Positions 11,331-23,450 of a DNA stretch of 64,000 nt are shown here, piece by piece. Numbering within the stretch: position 1 is the first letter of the stretch; every line of letters begins with the position of its first letter. The position numbers and the translations under genes are program-made. Source of the stretch: Stenopsyche tienmushanensis (lineage: Eukaryota; Arthropoda; Insecta; Trichoptera; Stenopsychidae); assembly GCA_008973525.1 (NCBI GenBank), contig WACJ01000402.1, forward strand, positions 620,001 to 684,000. The letters are read 5' to 3'. The notes below the pieces were generated by a model. That model had not been told where the DNA came from and did not search any database. It saw only the letters and a list, made by a program, of their open reading frames with translations.

Positions 11331-11919
11331 CACGGTAGAAAAGGAAAATACGATATCTACCCCAGTTTTTCCTGACATTGTAGTGAACCGAGGGAGAAGC
11401 GTCGCGGGGTGAATAATCGTAGTAGGGGCTGCCAGACGGCTCCCGAAGGAACGCAGCCGGAATGGTGCATGAGCAAGAGTGCTTTTCCTTCCCTCCAAAT
11501 AAGAATATGCTTAAGCGATCAAATTATTTTATTAAAAAAAGCTTAACTATTTAACACGATCATCTTCATAAATTGGATAACAGATGGTACACTTCTGACA
11601 CTAGCGTAAATATTAGTGCGTTACATATGAACCTTCGCAATTCATCGGCGTGAACTAACGAAACATAATTTATTATATCAAAAATAATCTCCATTTACTT
11701 CACAATAGTATTTTACCAAAGCTAATAAAGTGCTTAATCTATTCTTATAAATGTTTGCATTTTTAGAAGCAATAAATTCTTAGAATCCTTGAATTGCCTC
11801 CTATTTACAGACAATTGAAGGCTATGTAACGATCCGAAACTTTGAACTTTTCTCAATTTGACTAGCTGAAAATCTGCAACTTCATGTGTAACAATATAAT
11901 AGATCCACTAATACAAGAT

Positions 11920-12500
11920 TAGGGAATCCAATCCCGAGCCAAAATTTCGATCCCGGGATCGAAATTCCTTTATGTTGAGACACGGACTAAAACTCGCAAA
12001 ATTCCCGATTTCCCGACAAATTATTTATTCCCGTCGCTGCAGATGAATACTTATATACCATAATACTTTTATGTGAATCGCAATTATATTACGGAGGAAT
12101 GCAAAAATTCTGAACCTCGTATCTATTATATTTCATATCGATATTACCATTATTAGAGTCGAGGTGTAGTAAATACATCACCGTTAGGGAAAGGTTACTA
12201 TAAAAATTTGAAAAATATACATGTACTGTATATATGTGTACATAGATTAGACAGTTGGAGACCCTAGACGTCGCCTAAGCTCGCCAATTAGTAGTTACGC
12301 CACTGTTTCCAAGCGTCCAGATTTCCGTCGGGAATGTCTCGATTTAGTAGCCTTCATCGTGTTGGTGAGGTGTACGATTTCTGCTAGATACAAATTTCAA
12401 TCCCGAAATTTTCGGTATTACGTTTTCTAATCCCGGGATTCTTAAGGACCTAAAATCGTCCAGGATCCCGGGATCCAGGATCTCGGGATTGGATTCCTTA
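11920..12500. mobile_element. Non-autonomous hAT element (MITE), 581 bp, with target duplication
   Basis: The left end TAGGGAATCCAATCCCGAG and right end CTCGGGATTGGATTCCTTA are inverted repeats with one mismatch in 19. TACAAGAT flanks both sides (11912-11919 and 12501-12508), the 8-bp duplication typical of hAT insertion. The element encodes nothing recognisable. Its interior aligns in opposite orientation with 28083-28560, and a 97-bp scrap lies at 33149-33245. Just inside the left end is a perfect 24-bp palindrome (11943-11966, half-site AATTTCGATCCC). The 28-kb copy continues into hAT transposase sequence, so this element may be a deletion derivative of that family. Confidence 0.92.
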
Positions 12501-12901
12501 TACAAGATCTATGCATGTCCAATACCAAAAATATACATATTTAGTTTATTGAACATATATAAGATACGGAATTGGCTCTTAACAATGCAACTAATGAGGT
12601 CATATGCCCGATTTTAATAAAAGTTGAGTGTCTTCATCATAAATTACATTGAGATCTCGAATTTCTGTTAGCCGAACACGAAGATATTGAAATGTTTGTC
12701 CCGATTTATGTAGATATGAGTCGCATGAATTTGCATTCATGCAATTTTAACCCTAAATGAAATGAAATTCATCCTTTTTTTTGCATTTGGAAATTTTGAG
12801 CATCTTCTGAAAATTTGATACAGGGGACTGTGTATTTAAATATTTTTTCCTTAAACTTTAGGGCTCAACAATTTTTTTTTTTGCAATACTTTTTTCGAAA
12901 C

Positions 12902-13208
12902 GGTTGACATGATATCCCATATCCTAATAGATTGATTTACTTTAAATTTGATACGAACCTTCTCTGTATATCCCTCTATTGTTCCTACCAGATTTATGTC
13001 AAAATTATATTTTTAACTATTTTAAAAAAAATTAAAACTGAAAGAATAAGGCTAAAAAATGACTTTTTTTAAAAAACGGTCGCCATTTTGCGAAAATATT
13101 TTTTTTCTTATTTTTTTGAGGTAAGAACTTTAGCGACATATTTACTCATTAAGAATATTTTTTATGTTTTTATTTTAGATGACTAACAGAGTTGAAATCA
13201 TGTCAAAC
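12902..13208. repeat. MITE-like repeat R3 with GGTTGACATGAT ends, copy 1
   Basis: GGTTGACATGAT at 12902-12913 and ATCATGTCAAAC at 13197-13208 are inverted repeats with one mismatch in 12. The interior aligns with 41955-42184, where the same ends match perfectly, and partly with 22205-22330 (shared CAGATTTATGTCAAAAT, CGCCATTT...GAAAATAT, TTTGAGGTA). Similarity extends somewhat beyond the ends at both loci, so these may be internal inverted repeats of a larger element. No coding capacity. Confidence 0.7.
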
Positions 13209-13499
13209 AGGACCCGCCCTTTTTTAAACCATTAGTCTATAAATTTTTTATTTATTTTTTGTTATAAAAATATATCACATGAATCGCGTAATTTAAAAAA
13301 TAGACAACGGGACTATTTACAACATTCTGAGACATTTTATTGGTCAAAAAATTGGCAGCTCATGTGACAAGTTCGGAATCAAAAATTAGTTATTCTAAGA
13401 GGGATGCGTCTGGATTGATTGTATCTAAATCTGGCTGTCAATCGCTGGGGGATTAATACGACCGAAGAAGAACAATTGCTTCCGAGGAAAAAAGTAAAG

Positions 13500-13760
13500 A
13501 ATTATAATTCCCGCCCCTTGCAGTGAGGGTTAGTGGTCGTCATGGCGACCGTCGCCATGTTCGGCGGTAGGGGAAGTAGAGTCCCGGAAATGGCACAGGC
13601 CTCGCTCGGGCGGGAGGGATGCACCTCCACCCGCCCACCCCACTGCACCAGGCGGCGACATGTACTTTCCACAGTTGGCTGTGAACCAAACCATATGAAC
13701 GGAACTTATAATGCGGTCCCGGCGACCAAAAACCGAGATTAAAACTATCAACTCCCGCTT
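13500..13760. other. GC-rich block with a weak first-exon-like ORF
   Basis: A GC-rich island beginning CCGCCCCTTGCAG. A plus-strand ATG at 13542 opens MATVAMFG, and a weak donor-like GGCG/GTAGGG would stop it in phase 1, the same phase as exons A and B. The donor is poor and the frame otherwise runs 67 codons without a known domain. Opposing frames exist on the minus strand. It could be a further alternative promoter, but the evidence is thin. Confidence 0.2.
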
Positions 13761-15110
13761 AATTCATCAAGACAACTCCGCCTTAGAATCAGACGCCATC
13801 CCCCCAAATTTGAATTTCGAAAAAAGGGGGAAGTTTGACTCTTCGTTTCCACGCATGGGCATGCATGAATAGACGTTTGTATGATGACCCCGGGCTAATC
13901 CTGCGACCGGGGATAACACGAATTAAAAACACCCCCTAATGACGCACGTACGCCAGATGAAATATTCGATAGCGAAAGTTGTATAACACACATAAAATCG
14001 TATTGTGGAAATGGATATCCTGGATCGTGTCCCGGTTTAAAATTACCCCAAAACGGAGCAATGAACTTGCACCCTCGTCTATAACAATATTTATTTAACG
14101 AATGCAACTTGCATAGCGGCGCCTGCATGCGCTGCAAGTGCATCCAGACAAGATGCTCATAAATTGAAGTATTTGGGGATCGATAAAAAATAGGATCAAT
14201 GAACGTATCAATGCTTTTTAGATCGTTTTTTTTTGTTGTTTAAATGTATTTATCCATGCTTAACCCTTTGGCTTCTATCTTTTTACTGTCACAATCGACG
14301 ATATATCGTATTTTAGCAATCTAAGGGTTAAAATATGTATATAGGTACTTCGAGTGCCGTCTGGAGTATTCGGTGACAGTGCGTTGGCAAGTATTGATCT
14401 ATTCTCGTAACCCTCATTTTGTTCCGTTTGATATTAATAAACATGGATAAAAACTGGATAAACTCGCCAGGACTCGGTATAGTTTTTGACGATGATCCAG
14501 ATTAAATACATCCACAAAAATTAAAAATAAACAGATCGAATGCAGCCCGACGGGAGTCGGATCGATCGTCCTCGGCCTAGGCACTCCGGCCTAGAACTTC
14601 GCGGTCATGGACTCTCGTACAAAGTCGACATCCACAGGGATAAGTACGACTCGCAACTCGGGAAAATAGGGGCACTTTATTTACCTGAAGGGTGACGAAG
14701 AAATTTCCGTCCCTTTTGCGGAAGAGGGTGGCTTTACACGAACAAAACGTTTTCTTCGACGTCTCCCCGAAGATTTGCCCTTCGAACGTTCACAGAAAAT
14801 TAGATGTATACAGCTTAGGATACATCCTCGATAATAGAACAAAACGAATTGTTCCCTAATAAGCCTTTCCGGGAATTCGTTTAATTGCCGCCGCCGCCGC
14901 CTTAACACATAGAATGGCCATAATTGCTCCATTTGAAAGCATCAATAAAAATATATTCGTCATAAGAGCGGACGATCGAATCTTTATTACATCAAAAATG
15001 TTTTAATAATGCCCAAACACAGTTCCCTGGTGTGTCACTAAAGCGATATGTTCGCTTTAGATTCATTAAAACAATAACTTTGGAAATCAATCGAATAAAT
15101 ATAATAATTA
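13761..15110. other. Non-coding stretch, no gene seen
   Basis: Contains a minus-strand frame (14681-14932) with arginine-rich runs (LRRRRRQL, GRRRRKRF). It has no recognisable domain and could not be tied to splice sites. Nothing else is supported. Confidence 0.45.
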
Positions 15111-15114
15111 TCAT

Positions 15115-15215
15115 CAGTCCTCTGGTAAGAATTATGTTTTAGATCATATTATCATAACAGATGAGTGTTTCCTGTGCATAGCAAAATAACTATATTTTCA
15201 ACAAACAGTCCCCTG
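15115..15215. repeat. CAGTCCTCTG-bordered repeat R2, copy 2
   Basis: Starts CAGTCCTCTGGTAAGAATTA and ends near CAGTCCCCTG (15206-15215). It aligns with the reverse complement of 9456-9617, but is about 60 bp shorter. A lone CAGTCCCCTG also occurs at 37191-37200. Confidence 0.6.
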
Positions 15216-15288
15216 ACAATAATCCTCTGCAGCAGGCAGGATATATTGTACAGGAGGCAATGATCTGAATAATTGTAACATATCAGGC

Positions 15289-15424
15289 TTAAATTAAAAT
15301 GTATAAAGCTGCTTTTTTGTCTATATATAGTTTAAGTTGATTATTGTTAAATAAACGTCGTCTACTTAGGATACAAGATGGTTAGGGTTTTAGTAGACGT
15401 GGCTAAAATTAGAATTGATTGAAG
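15289..15424 (+). repeat. Dispersed 140-bp repeat R4, copy 1
   Basis: One of four copies (others 32266-32404, 37884-38030 on minus, 39911-40060). The consensus order is AAATTAAAAT, AAAGCTGCTTTTTT, AGTTTACGTTGATYATTGTT, AAATAAACGTCATCTACTT, GATACAAG, GGATAGGGCTTCGGTAGACG, TGGCTAAAGTT and GATTGAAG. No tRNA-type promoter boxes, poly-A tail or target duplications are obvious. It could be a SINE or a MITE. Confidence 0.75.
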
Positions 15425-18400
15425 CAGTTTCAAATAATTGCAATTTTAAATACATATTGTATTCAGTTTTGGGCAATCGTGTTTTCGATTGGGGCTGGGA
15501 TTTTCCATAACCATAACTCGATCGTAAGCCGCGGGATGTGTTTACTATTCCTTTTTCCATATTGCATCCCTCCAGCCCCCGTCGTTCGTCAACACGCGGC
15601 ATCCTAGATAAAAATAAATGCGGACTCCCCCAAAGAACGGAATAACATTCCTCCATGCGGAGGGACCGAAAATAATTGATCGCATTATTTTTTCACCCCA
15701 TAGGAAATGCTTGTGCAGCTCGGGCCGGAATGGGGGATGGAATTATCAGCATTTTCCTTATCCGAGCATCTAGCTATTTATAATTGTCACATTTAGCCGT
15801 GAACTTGGATCGATGCGGGAGTTTTCCATCGTCGGGGGGCGGAGAGCGCCGGAGAGGTCGTCTTCCCGGTGTGAAGCTATGCCGTCGAAAATTAGAGTAA
15901 GGGCTGTTTTCTCACTCCCCCGTTTGGAAGCGAGGGGAATGCACAAAAGTAGTTCATATGCGAATCCTTATCGAAAGGCCCCCAGGATTGCGTGCAATCG
16001 AACAAGGCAAACGGGAAGACATTGCAATATTTTTCATGTTTGACATTGGGGTTGCAAAAATAATTACATCGGCACAGAATCGATGCTCAGGTTTGACCGA
16101 ACTTCAATCATTCGTATATCGACTGGATTGCTTCCGAGAGTCATCCAAATGGCGTTGTCTCGCTGGAAAATCCATGTTTGAAATTGTACTATCTTCTACT
16201 AAAACAAAATGGTTTATGTCATCCGAAAAGATGTCACCTGTAAACATTGTGCGGTGCTGACATCTAGGCGCTACATTTGCGCGTTCTTTTATTTTTGTTT
16301 CGCGTTGTTTTCCAGATGGGACATGTTGGATGGGTCCATTTAGCCAGGCTCCGGCTGAGATGTGCTCTGGGGCCCTAAAAATAGAATTGTCCGATATCGA
16401 ATGTGTGTTGAGTGGTTTGTAATCAATGCAGCGATGCACCGAGTGCGCTTGCTCGTAGCCCCCCGTGTTCATGACATTGATTCAGTGGCGAGCCCTTGAA
16501 CGTAGTAACTCCGGAGCGATTTAGTACCACAGACCCACACACACGACCCGACCAGTGGCCATGGTAACCCTGAGGGATCACTCTGCAACTGACGTTTAAC
16601 ACTTTCGAAGCGCACACGGCACGACATAATCGCCAATTAATACTAGCGGTAATATTGGAAATCGCCGAAATTGCGCGCGTTAATTATTGATTTGAGGCTC
16701 GCGCGCAGTTTTGCGATGCGTTTGATGTCAAACAATTGATTTATGATCGATCGTGTTAATATGATCTCGTAAGTGCGTTAAGCGGGATCTTATTGTGCAT
16801 GTGTATTGATCTGCTCGTGCATGGGTATTCGTATTTTTACTTCCCCCCCAAGATTGTTATTTCATTTCGTGGGCCTGTTACGTGTCTTTTTTTAGCATTA
16901 CGTTCACCCTCTCGCTGCAGACAGGGTGCAGTCGCACACGCTTATAGGGTGGCGCTCCACCTCACCCTCAACCGCCCTCGCGCCTCCCACAATTCCCACC
17001 CGGCGTGGCTCAACTGTTTTCATATTGTATAATGGGCGACGACGTACGTTCTTGAAATAACCACGATGGGGTATTACAATACAAAGCGCAGTCACACAAA
17101 TGTATTATTCTTTTATATCCTGCGCTGTGTAATGGCGATTGATGACTTAATATTGGACGTATTGATCCTTTGAATTGCACAAAACAACCCCCCAGCTAAA
17201 TTATTCAATCCTTTCTCGAGATCTTTTTGCGCGGACTATTCAATTTACGTTATGAACAATATGTATTTACCGAATTTTTTGCAAATATTATTATTTTTTG
17301 TTTAGAATGTTATTAAATTGCGAAGCATCTTCTCTATGCGCCTCCAACCCCGATTGTTGCCCTTGTTGCGGATCGCGTCTCCGAAAATATTCCAAGGAGC
17401 CCTAACCCCCAGGCAGTGCGTGGGGAGGGTTGGGAAGTAAGGAACGAGGGTTGTAGGGAAAGGCAAGGAATAAATGCGTAGGGTGGCGGCTGCAAGACGC
17501 GCCACCATATCGAGGTCAGGGAACGCGTCTACGCCGTAGTCACTACGTGTCTGCCCAATTGTGCAGCCTCTGTGCGCATGCCACGGACGTGCAGACACCA
17601 AAATATTTTCTTTTTTTGGGCATCTGCTCTTTTTGGCTCCGACAGGGATAAGCCCGTCTGGATAAAATGGCGCTAAACCGGGCGGGCATCTTTCTCCCCG
17701 GCCACCCCCTTTGCGGATAAACCGTCCATTGAATGTTTTTAAACCCTATACATTCAATTCTCATATAATTAATTTGTACCCCTATTTCTTACCTCTTAAT
17801 GTTAGTCGATTCGACTAACATAAATAAAAAACCGATTTTTAATATCGACAATAATTTCAATATATAAAGGCTATCGAAAACTATTAGCGTATTTTGAGAC
17901 CTTATATTTGAGCCCAGTTTGTGCCCAGACACATTGACGAAAATATTTATATTATAGAACTATTGTTAAACATTATTTTTGTGCAACAATTTTTTTTTTT
18001 ATTATCAAGGGTAAAATTTTCAGACCCGAAACTATCAAAATCCACATCTGGCATTTTATGCTGCTTTTTTTGATTTGGGCTGGAATGCCACAAAAATCAG
18101 AAAAACACGCAAATATGATTATGGTGAAGAATGCCAATATTGTTTCCAGAAATTTCAAGCAAAACGAATAGGATTGTTATCATGGGGTAGGATGGAAAAT
18201 AATGCTAAAGTGGAAATGCATTAAAAATCGTATTTTGTTTCTAAGACAAGTTTTTTATTATAAAAGACGGATCAAACGACTCCCAAAGCAATGGGAATAT
18301 ATGCTGAATAATTAAGGGAATTGCATTTTATAATGGCATATATAAAAATGCTGTTATTAACAAATTTTAGCTTTGTTTTTGCCATAATTTTCGAATACTT

Positions 18401-19470
18401 TCGGGTCCCCTTAAATATATTGCTTAAATGCCTTTTCAAGAAATAATTTAATAAACGTATTTCGGTCGATATCTTAAATAGACGTTAATTGACGTGTATA
18501 AGATTATTTCCGAAGTTTTCGCTACGCGTCCCATACATTCCTTATCGGATTATGAAATACGGCAAATAGTTTGTTTCGGAATGAAACTGCCACAAAGTTA
18601 TCAAACCAAACCAAGAATTCCAATCGAGGATATTTTTGCGCGATCGATTAAGCCTAGTAATTGGTCTCATGGACTACATACCGGCTAATATAACTCTAAA
18701 ATATGATCTAGGGTCAAAATAGACGGTTGATGTCGCATCAATAATAATACTCGTCTCCGTGCATATTGCACGTCGCTCTACGTGATTTTATTGCTATTCT
18801 GCGTTATATAATTTGGATGGACCTGGCCTGACTATAAATAGTGGTGAGCTCTTTCCTGGGAGCTCAACCTTGATCCTGAGGATCGATAATGAAATGCACT
18901 ATGCGCTGGATGGCCGCGACCACCCGAAGGGCGTTTTCCAGGAGATCAATGTCAGCTTCATTTCAGTGCAAAGGTCGCATTCGTATACAATTTTTTGGAT
19001 TTAAACTATTAATGATTTTCGACTTGTTGCAATCGGCTTTGTCTACGTGAGCTCGGTGTAGCCTTCGCGTTTCAGCATGTCAAGTTCAGAGGAGCAACAT
19101 GTGTGCATTTAATTTTATATATGAAACCTGATAAGCGAGACTTGACGCTTAACCCGGCGCTGTTAATTTTGTGTATTTTTAGCCGAGTGTATTTTATGAA
19201 ACAATTGAGAATGTGTCAATATTAGCATCGGTATTTGCTCATTGAACATTGATCGATGGACGTGTGGAGGCTCTGCCAAATCAAATGACGCTAATTTAAA
19301 CGCATATCCACGTTTAGTGGGCGCATTTTAACATTGAACGCTTCAAATCACGAGCTGAACGAGTCTTTGCATAATGACAGCCACTCGCTGCTCCAAATTA
19401 TTAATGAACTTCCATTGTGTAATATTATTTATCTTACCATTACGTAGACTTACTATAACCATATCTTATG
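15425..19470. other. Four-kilobase stretch without gene or recognised transposon
   Basis: Moderate-GC parts (15.8-17.7 kb) alternate with AT-rich parts. Opposing frames at 16104-16472, 16904-17095 and 17302-17764 show no domain. No convincing splice pair, RNA gene or transposase was seen. In this transposon-rich window the lack of recognisable elements is mildly suggestive of constraint, but I cannot assign a role. Confidence 0.4.
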
Positions 19471-19479
19471 ATACTATAT

Positions 19480-19596
19480 CAACTACTAGGCGTATGACTC
19501 CGAAGCCTGGATCGACGACTCGTAAGATTCTTTTGTACGTTTGGTGGGATATTCAAGGAATTTTGGGATATTTAATTCTTTTAGAATCTAAATAAA
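19480..19596 (+). pseudogene. Mariner transposase fragment (plus strand)
   Basis: The plus strand encodes MTPKPGSTTRKILLYVWWDI followed by QGILGYLILLES and a stop. This matches the conserved mariner block P-K-x-G-x-x-x-K-K-V-L-L-C-x-W-W-D-x-x-G-x-x-x-Y-x-L-L between the first and second catalytic aspartates. Only this piece is left; flanking sequence is not recognisably mariner. The segment is closely related to the minus-strand copy at 2141-2905 (shared GATTCTTTTGT, TTTGGTGG, ATATTCAAGGAATT). Confidence 0.8.
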
Positions 19597-20430
19597 AAAA
19601 ATATATTCCAAAAGAAATGTTGCTGGAATGTCGTCATCCAATATATTGTTATTTTACAACAAGCACCAGGAAGTTGTTGATGTTATGGTGAGGTTAAGCT
19701 GGGGGGATGATATCTCTAGTTCTGTTTTTGAGCTGAAAAATAGCTTAAAAACGAAGTTAGCTTTGTGTATTACAAAGCTAGAGTTGCTGGTCTGTTGGCA
19801 CTAGTTTGCTCTACTAGCTTGTTCTTTTGTACACTGGGCATAAAATATTGCAGTTTGTTTAATTTTTTTCATTCATTTTCATAAAAAATGAAGACACAAG
19901 AAAATGGCAAAAGGTTTAAATACAATCCCAAATTAAAGTAAATTTTATTTGCTGTCATCTATTGTTTGTGATCTTTTTGACCAGTGGAATATCGTTGAGA
20001 TTAATCTACATCCGATGATAAAAGCAACCTCTCGCCAAAATCATGTCATTGTTTAATATCGGATACCTTGTAGACCTAATCATAATTATTTAAGAGTAAC
20101 ATGTGCGCCTCGGCTTAATAGAGGCGTTGACCCCGAAAACAAAAGCGGTTAACAAATTCTCGGTTTGAGTTTCTTGGGGTTGGTTAAGGCGTGGGCGGGG
20201 TGGGCGGCTGGCTGTTCGGGGGAGAAGACACAATGCCCTCAGAGAAAGACACCCCACGCATGTGTATTGTATTCTTAAAAGGACTAAAAATGACGACATT
20301 AAAATTTTTCGCGGACCGAAATATCCATCCTTTTCGTGAAAACATTTATAAACACATCGGAGACATTTATTTTTCCGAATTTGTCAACATTTCGCCACGA
20401 AACCTCCATGGTTTTTATTCCAAATGGTCG
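19597..20430. other. Non-coding stretch, no gene seen
   Basis: No coding frame with a domain. A short GC-rich run (GGCGTGGGCGGGGTGGGCGG, about 20188-20207) is embedded in it. Nothing else can be supported. Confidence 0.45.
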
Positions 20431-22098
20431 CAAATCCCCCTCTAGTGGCTCTAAAATTTCCCAGCGTTAATATATAGGGGATGAATATTTCGATGAATTT
20501 GGGCAGCGAAAACATTAGCGTTCTCAGAATCGGATCTCAATTTGAGCCGCGGATGCTGAATAATTTAAATATGTATGGCGTAATTTTAAACGGACGGCCT
20601 TGGCATTGAGCTGGATCGTTGACCCAATGCCGTATATTTTTCGCCAGCGCAAACATATTGTGCAATAGACGAAAACATCACGCAAAATTAACGCATTTCC
20701 ACGCGAACTCTAGTGGCGGAAGTTTGAATTTTTCGAGAATTTCCCCCATTTAATTTTTCGACCCCGTATTCGAACCACCGCAGGTTTTCTTTCGATTTTC
20801 CGCGCGGATCGCTTATCCGATCGTTTTCCGATACCAGGCTGACATGAATAAATGCGCGGTATCGATGAAGCATTACGCGCGTATATAGCGTCATATAGGT
20901 GTCGTAAATCTGACACGAATGAGGCAAACATTTGCATTTGTAATACAAACGGACTGGATGCATGAATGCGTTTATCGAGTGCATTTATCATGTTCCAGAA
21001 CCAAAATAATAATGCGCGATTTGAGCGCTTGTCGAGAGATGGCAGTGTGAAATTCGCGCGCGTTTTAATACTACGCGCCGATAGATGGCGGTAATAAAAA
21101 TAATTTACCACAATATGAAATATTTTATTTTTACAATTACTTTCAATTAATAAATTAATAATATTATTTTTAAAAATTATAAATATTTATTAAATTATTT
21201 TGATAAAGTTATGTCATGGTTTTATTTTAAATTTAAATTAATTTTATATTTATGCTATCCGTCGCTAGATGTATTATTCGCCTTGTATGCATGTGATATT
21301 TAATTTTTGTGAGCATGTTGCACGATTTATTTGCCCGATATGCCCATCTTGATTGATGTAAATCTTCATCGCTGTGCTAATTACGATATTTCCCATGCAA
21401 TTTTATCGTCCAGATGGCGACGGCTGATGCAAGAGCGCCTGCAATAGATCTGCTGCACTCAAACGTTGCACCATCGCATAGTTCCTTCATTTATTAAATA
21501 AACGCTCGATAGATCCCTGTCGCGTTTGGCAAGAGGTGCAACAGTTACGCCGGAGTCGTCTCGCAATGACGAAACGACCGCCGATTGATTCATCGCGAAA
21601 TCTCATTTCTGTCTTTCTGAGATCTCTGTATACCGCGAGACAATTTCAGCTCGTTCGCGGAAATCCATGATTATACATTATGATAAGATTTCGACATGCC
21701 GTGTGTTTGTATCACGATCGACGGCACTATATGTATCAATATAGTCACAGATTAGTGATGCAATTTATGCAATTATCACCAAGGCAAACTATGAATGCTG
21801 AAATTCCATACGTTCAACGACCAATCGATTGTATTAATTTTCAAGGAAAAGCCTTTCGAATATTTAAATAGACATTTTCCATTTTATAACTTAACCCATT
21901 CCGTACCGAGAGCACGCCTAGCGTATACATATGTAAACTCATTTTTATCTAAGCTCCGCGCAGCGTGAGTGATGCTTGTATGTCAATAAATGAACTAACA
22001 AATGACATAATAATAATATAGTGACTGATACCCGCATGGGGGCATTTACCTTATGTATTTTACCCGTTGCTTATGTAAAAGACGCTGCAGACCAAGTG

Positions 22099-22120
22099 AA
22101 CGCTATAGGAGGGTGGACTG
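22099..22120 (-). repeat. Solo pogo-like terminal repeat
   Basis: The minus strand reads CAGTCCACCCTCCTATAGCG, close to the ends of the small element at 35110-35184 and to pogo/Tigger-like termini. No partner end was found nearby, so it is probably a remnant. Confidence 0.45.
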
Positions 22121-22204
22121 AAATTGAAAAAAAATAGGTGTCTCATTCTGCGTCGAGTTCCCAACGAGCAAAATAAAAATATATACGAACATATTTAGAC
22201 GTGA

Positions 22205-22330
22205 ACATCAGATTTATGTCAAAATTTTATTATGGCAAAAAAATAGCTTTTTTTTAACAGTCGCCATTTCTTGAAAATATAATTATTTTTCTTTGAGGTA
22301 GGAACTATAGTGACATTTTTATTTATTAAT
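22205..22330. repeat. MITE-like repeat R3, partial copy 2
   Basis: Shares the internal blocks of 12902-13208 (CAGATTTATGTCAAAAT, TCGCCATTT, GAAAATAT, TTTGAGGTA, GGAACTATAGTGACAT) but lacks both GGTTGACATGAT ends. Confidence 0.65.
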
Positions 22331-22390
22331 ATTTAAATTAATATTATTAATTTTTCCATCCGCCGATAGATGTCTCAGATGGCGCTAAAT

Positions 22391-23289
22391 GTGCTGTAAA
22401 TTTTTATGAATGAATTTTTATGGCATAATTACATGTTTAAAAAAATGTTTTTAAACGCAATCATTATTATTAAATTGCTAATGGAGCGTTTACGATCGCT
22501 CTGCGCAAATTTTATTGCGCTCGTAAAAGCACACATAGACATCATCCTAATTATACATTGTTAGAATTTGGAGCAAAGCTCTTAAAACGCCCGAGCTTCG
22601 ACACCTTATGTGATATTTGATATGCATTAAAACTAAATTCATCTCGAGTTTGTATTTAATATGGCCGTCAAATAAAATAATTGTTTTGTATGGTGAGATG
22701 ATGTAACCGACTTATCGCATATTTGTCGTCTGCGCTCGTGCTTTGTTTGTATTTTTATACTTTAAATATGAAAATGGGGTCAGATCAAAAAAAATGATTT
22801 CCTTTCCCCCCCCCCACAAAATACTGAATCATCGGGATAATGAACTTTTATTTAAAAAAAGATCATATCAAAAAGACCACAACTTGGTATAGTTTTATTG
22901 AAAAAATGTTTTATCGATGGTTTTCCTTTTATATATATGTGTGTGTGTATGTGGTTTAGTAGGGGATTTTGAAATTAAATATTGTGTCGCCGTTTGTTGG
23001 AATTATAATTGTGGTGGGGATTATATTCGCGAATGTGGTAGCCCTGGTTGTGCCTATTGATGACGGTTGGAGGTGGCGGCCTTGTCGAGTTTATTGGCTT
23101 TTGGCCGCCTTTGACCAGAGTATCAGCGGCTCTCAAACCGCAACGGGAAAATATAATTATTTCTTACTTATTTATTATTATTTTCACAGCAAAAACACAC
23201 ATACACATATTTACAGTATAACATATATATATAACAAAAATATTTATACAACTTAAACATGATCTAGTTGACCGAATCTATAAGAAATT
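22391..23289. other. Non-coding stretch with a short TG tract
   Basis: AT-rich, with a C9-like run near 22806 and a TATATATATGTGTGTGTGTA microsatellite near 22930. No gene seen. Confidence 0.5.
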
Positions 23290-23450
23290 ACCTCACTAAA
23301 TATTTAGATGTGTATGGGTACCTTTACAACGCGACCTCACCATCAGTGTATGAGTGTATGATGCGTTGCAAGACACCTGTCTCTTTCTCTAATTCACTAA
23401 TCTCCGCACTCAATGTGCGAAAATACTCTTTCTTTATCACTCGAATCCAT
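23290..23450. repeat. Dispersed repeat R5, copy 1
   Basis: Aligns in the same orientation with 28970-29135. Shared blocks include TGTATGGGTA, CCTTTACAACGCGACCT, ATGAGTGTATGATG, CAAGACAC, AATTCACTAATCTCC and TCAATGTGCGAAAATACTCT. A much weaker trace may exist near 42400-42460. Function and class are unknown. Confidence 0.65.

Larger units (their letters stand above)
20434..22390. promoter_or_regulatory. Cluster of CTCF-like short motifs
   Basis: At least seven related motifs lie within 2 kb: CCCCCTCTAGTGGCT (20436-20450), CTCTAGTGGCGG (20708-20719), GAGAGATGGCAGTG (about 21034-21047), GCGCCGATAGATGGCGG (21075-21091), CGTCGCTAGATG (about 21260-21271), CGTCCAGATGGCGACGG (21407-21423) and CCGCCGATAGATGTCTC plus CAGATGGCGCT (22360-22386). 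They fit a core of the form CC-N-(C/G)-(C/T)-A-G-(A/G)-(G/T)-G-G-C-G, known from animal CTCF sites. Orientation varies. Binding is not shown; it is inferred from motif resemblance and clustering. No gene was found in the interval. Confidence 0.45.
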
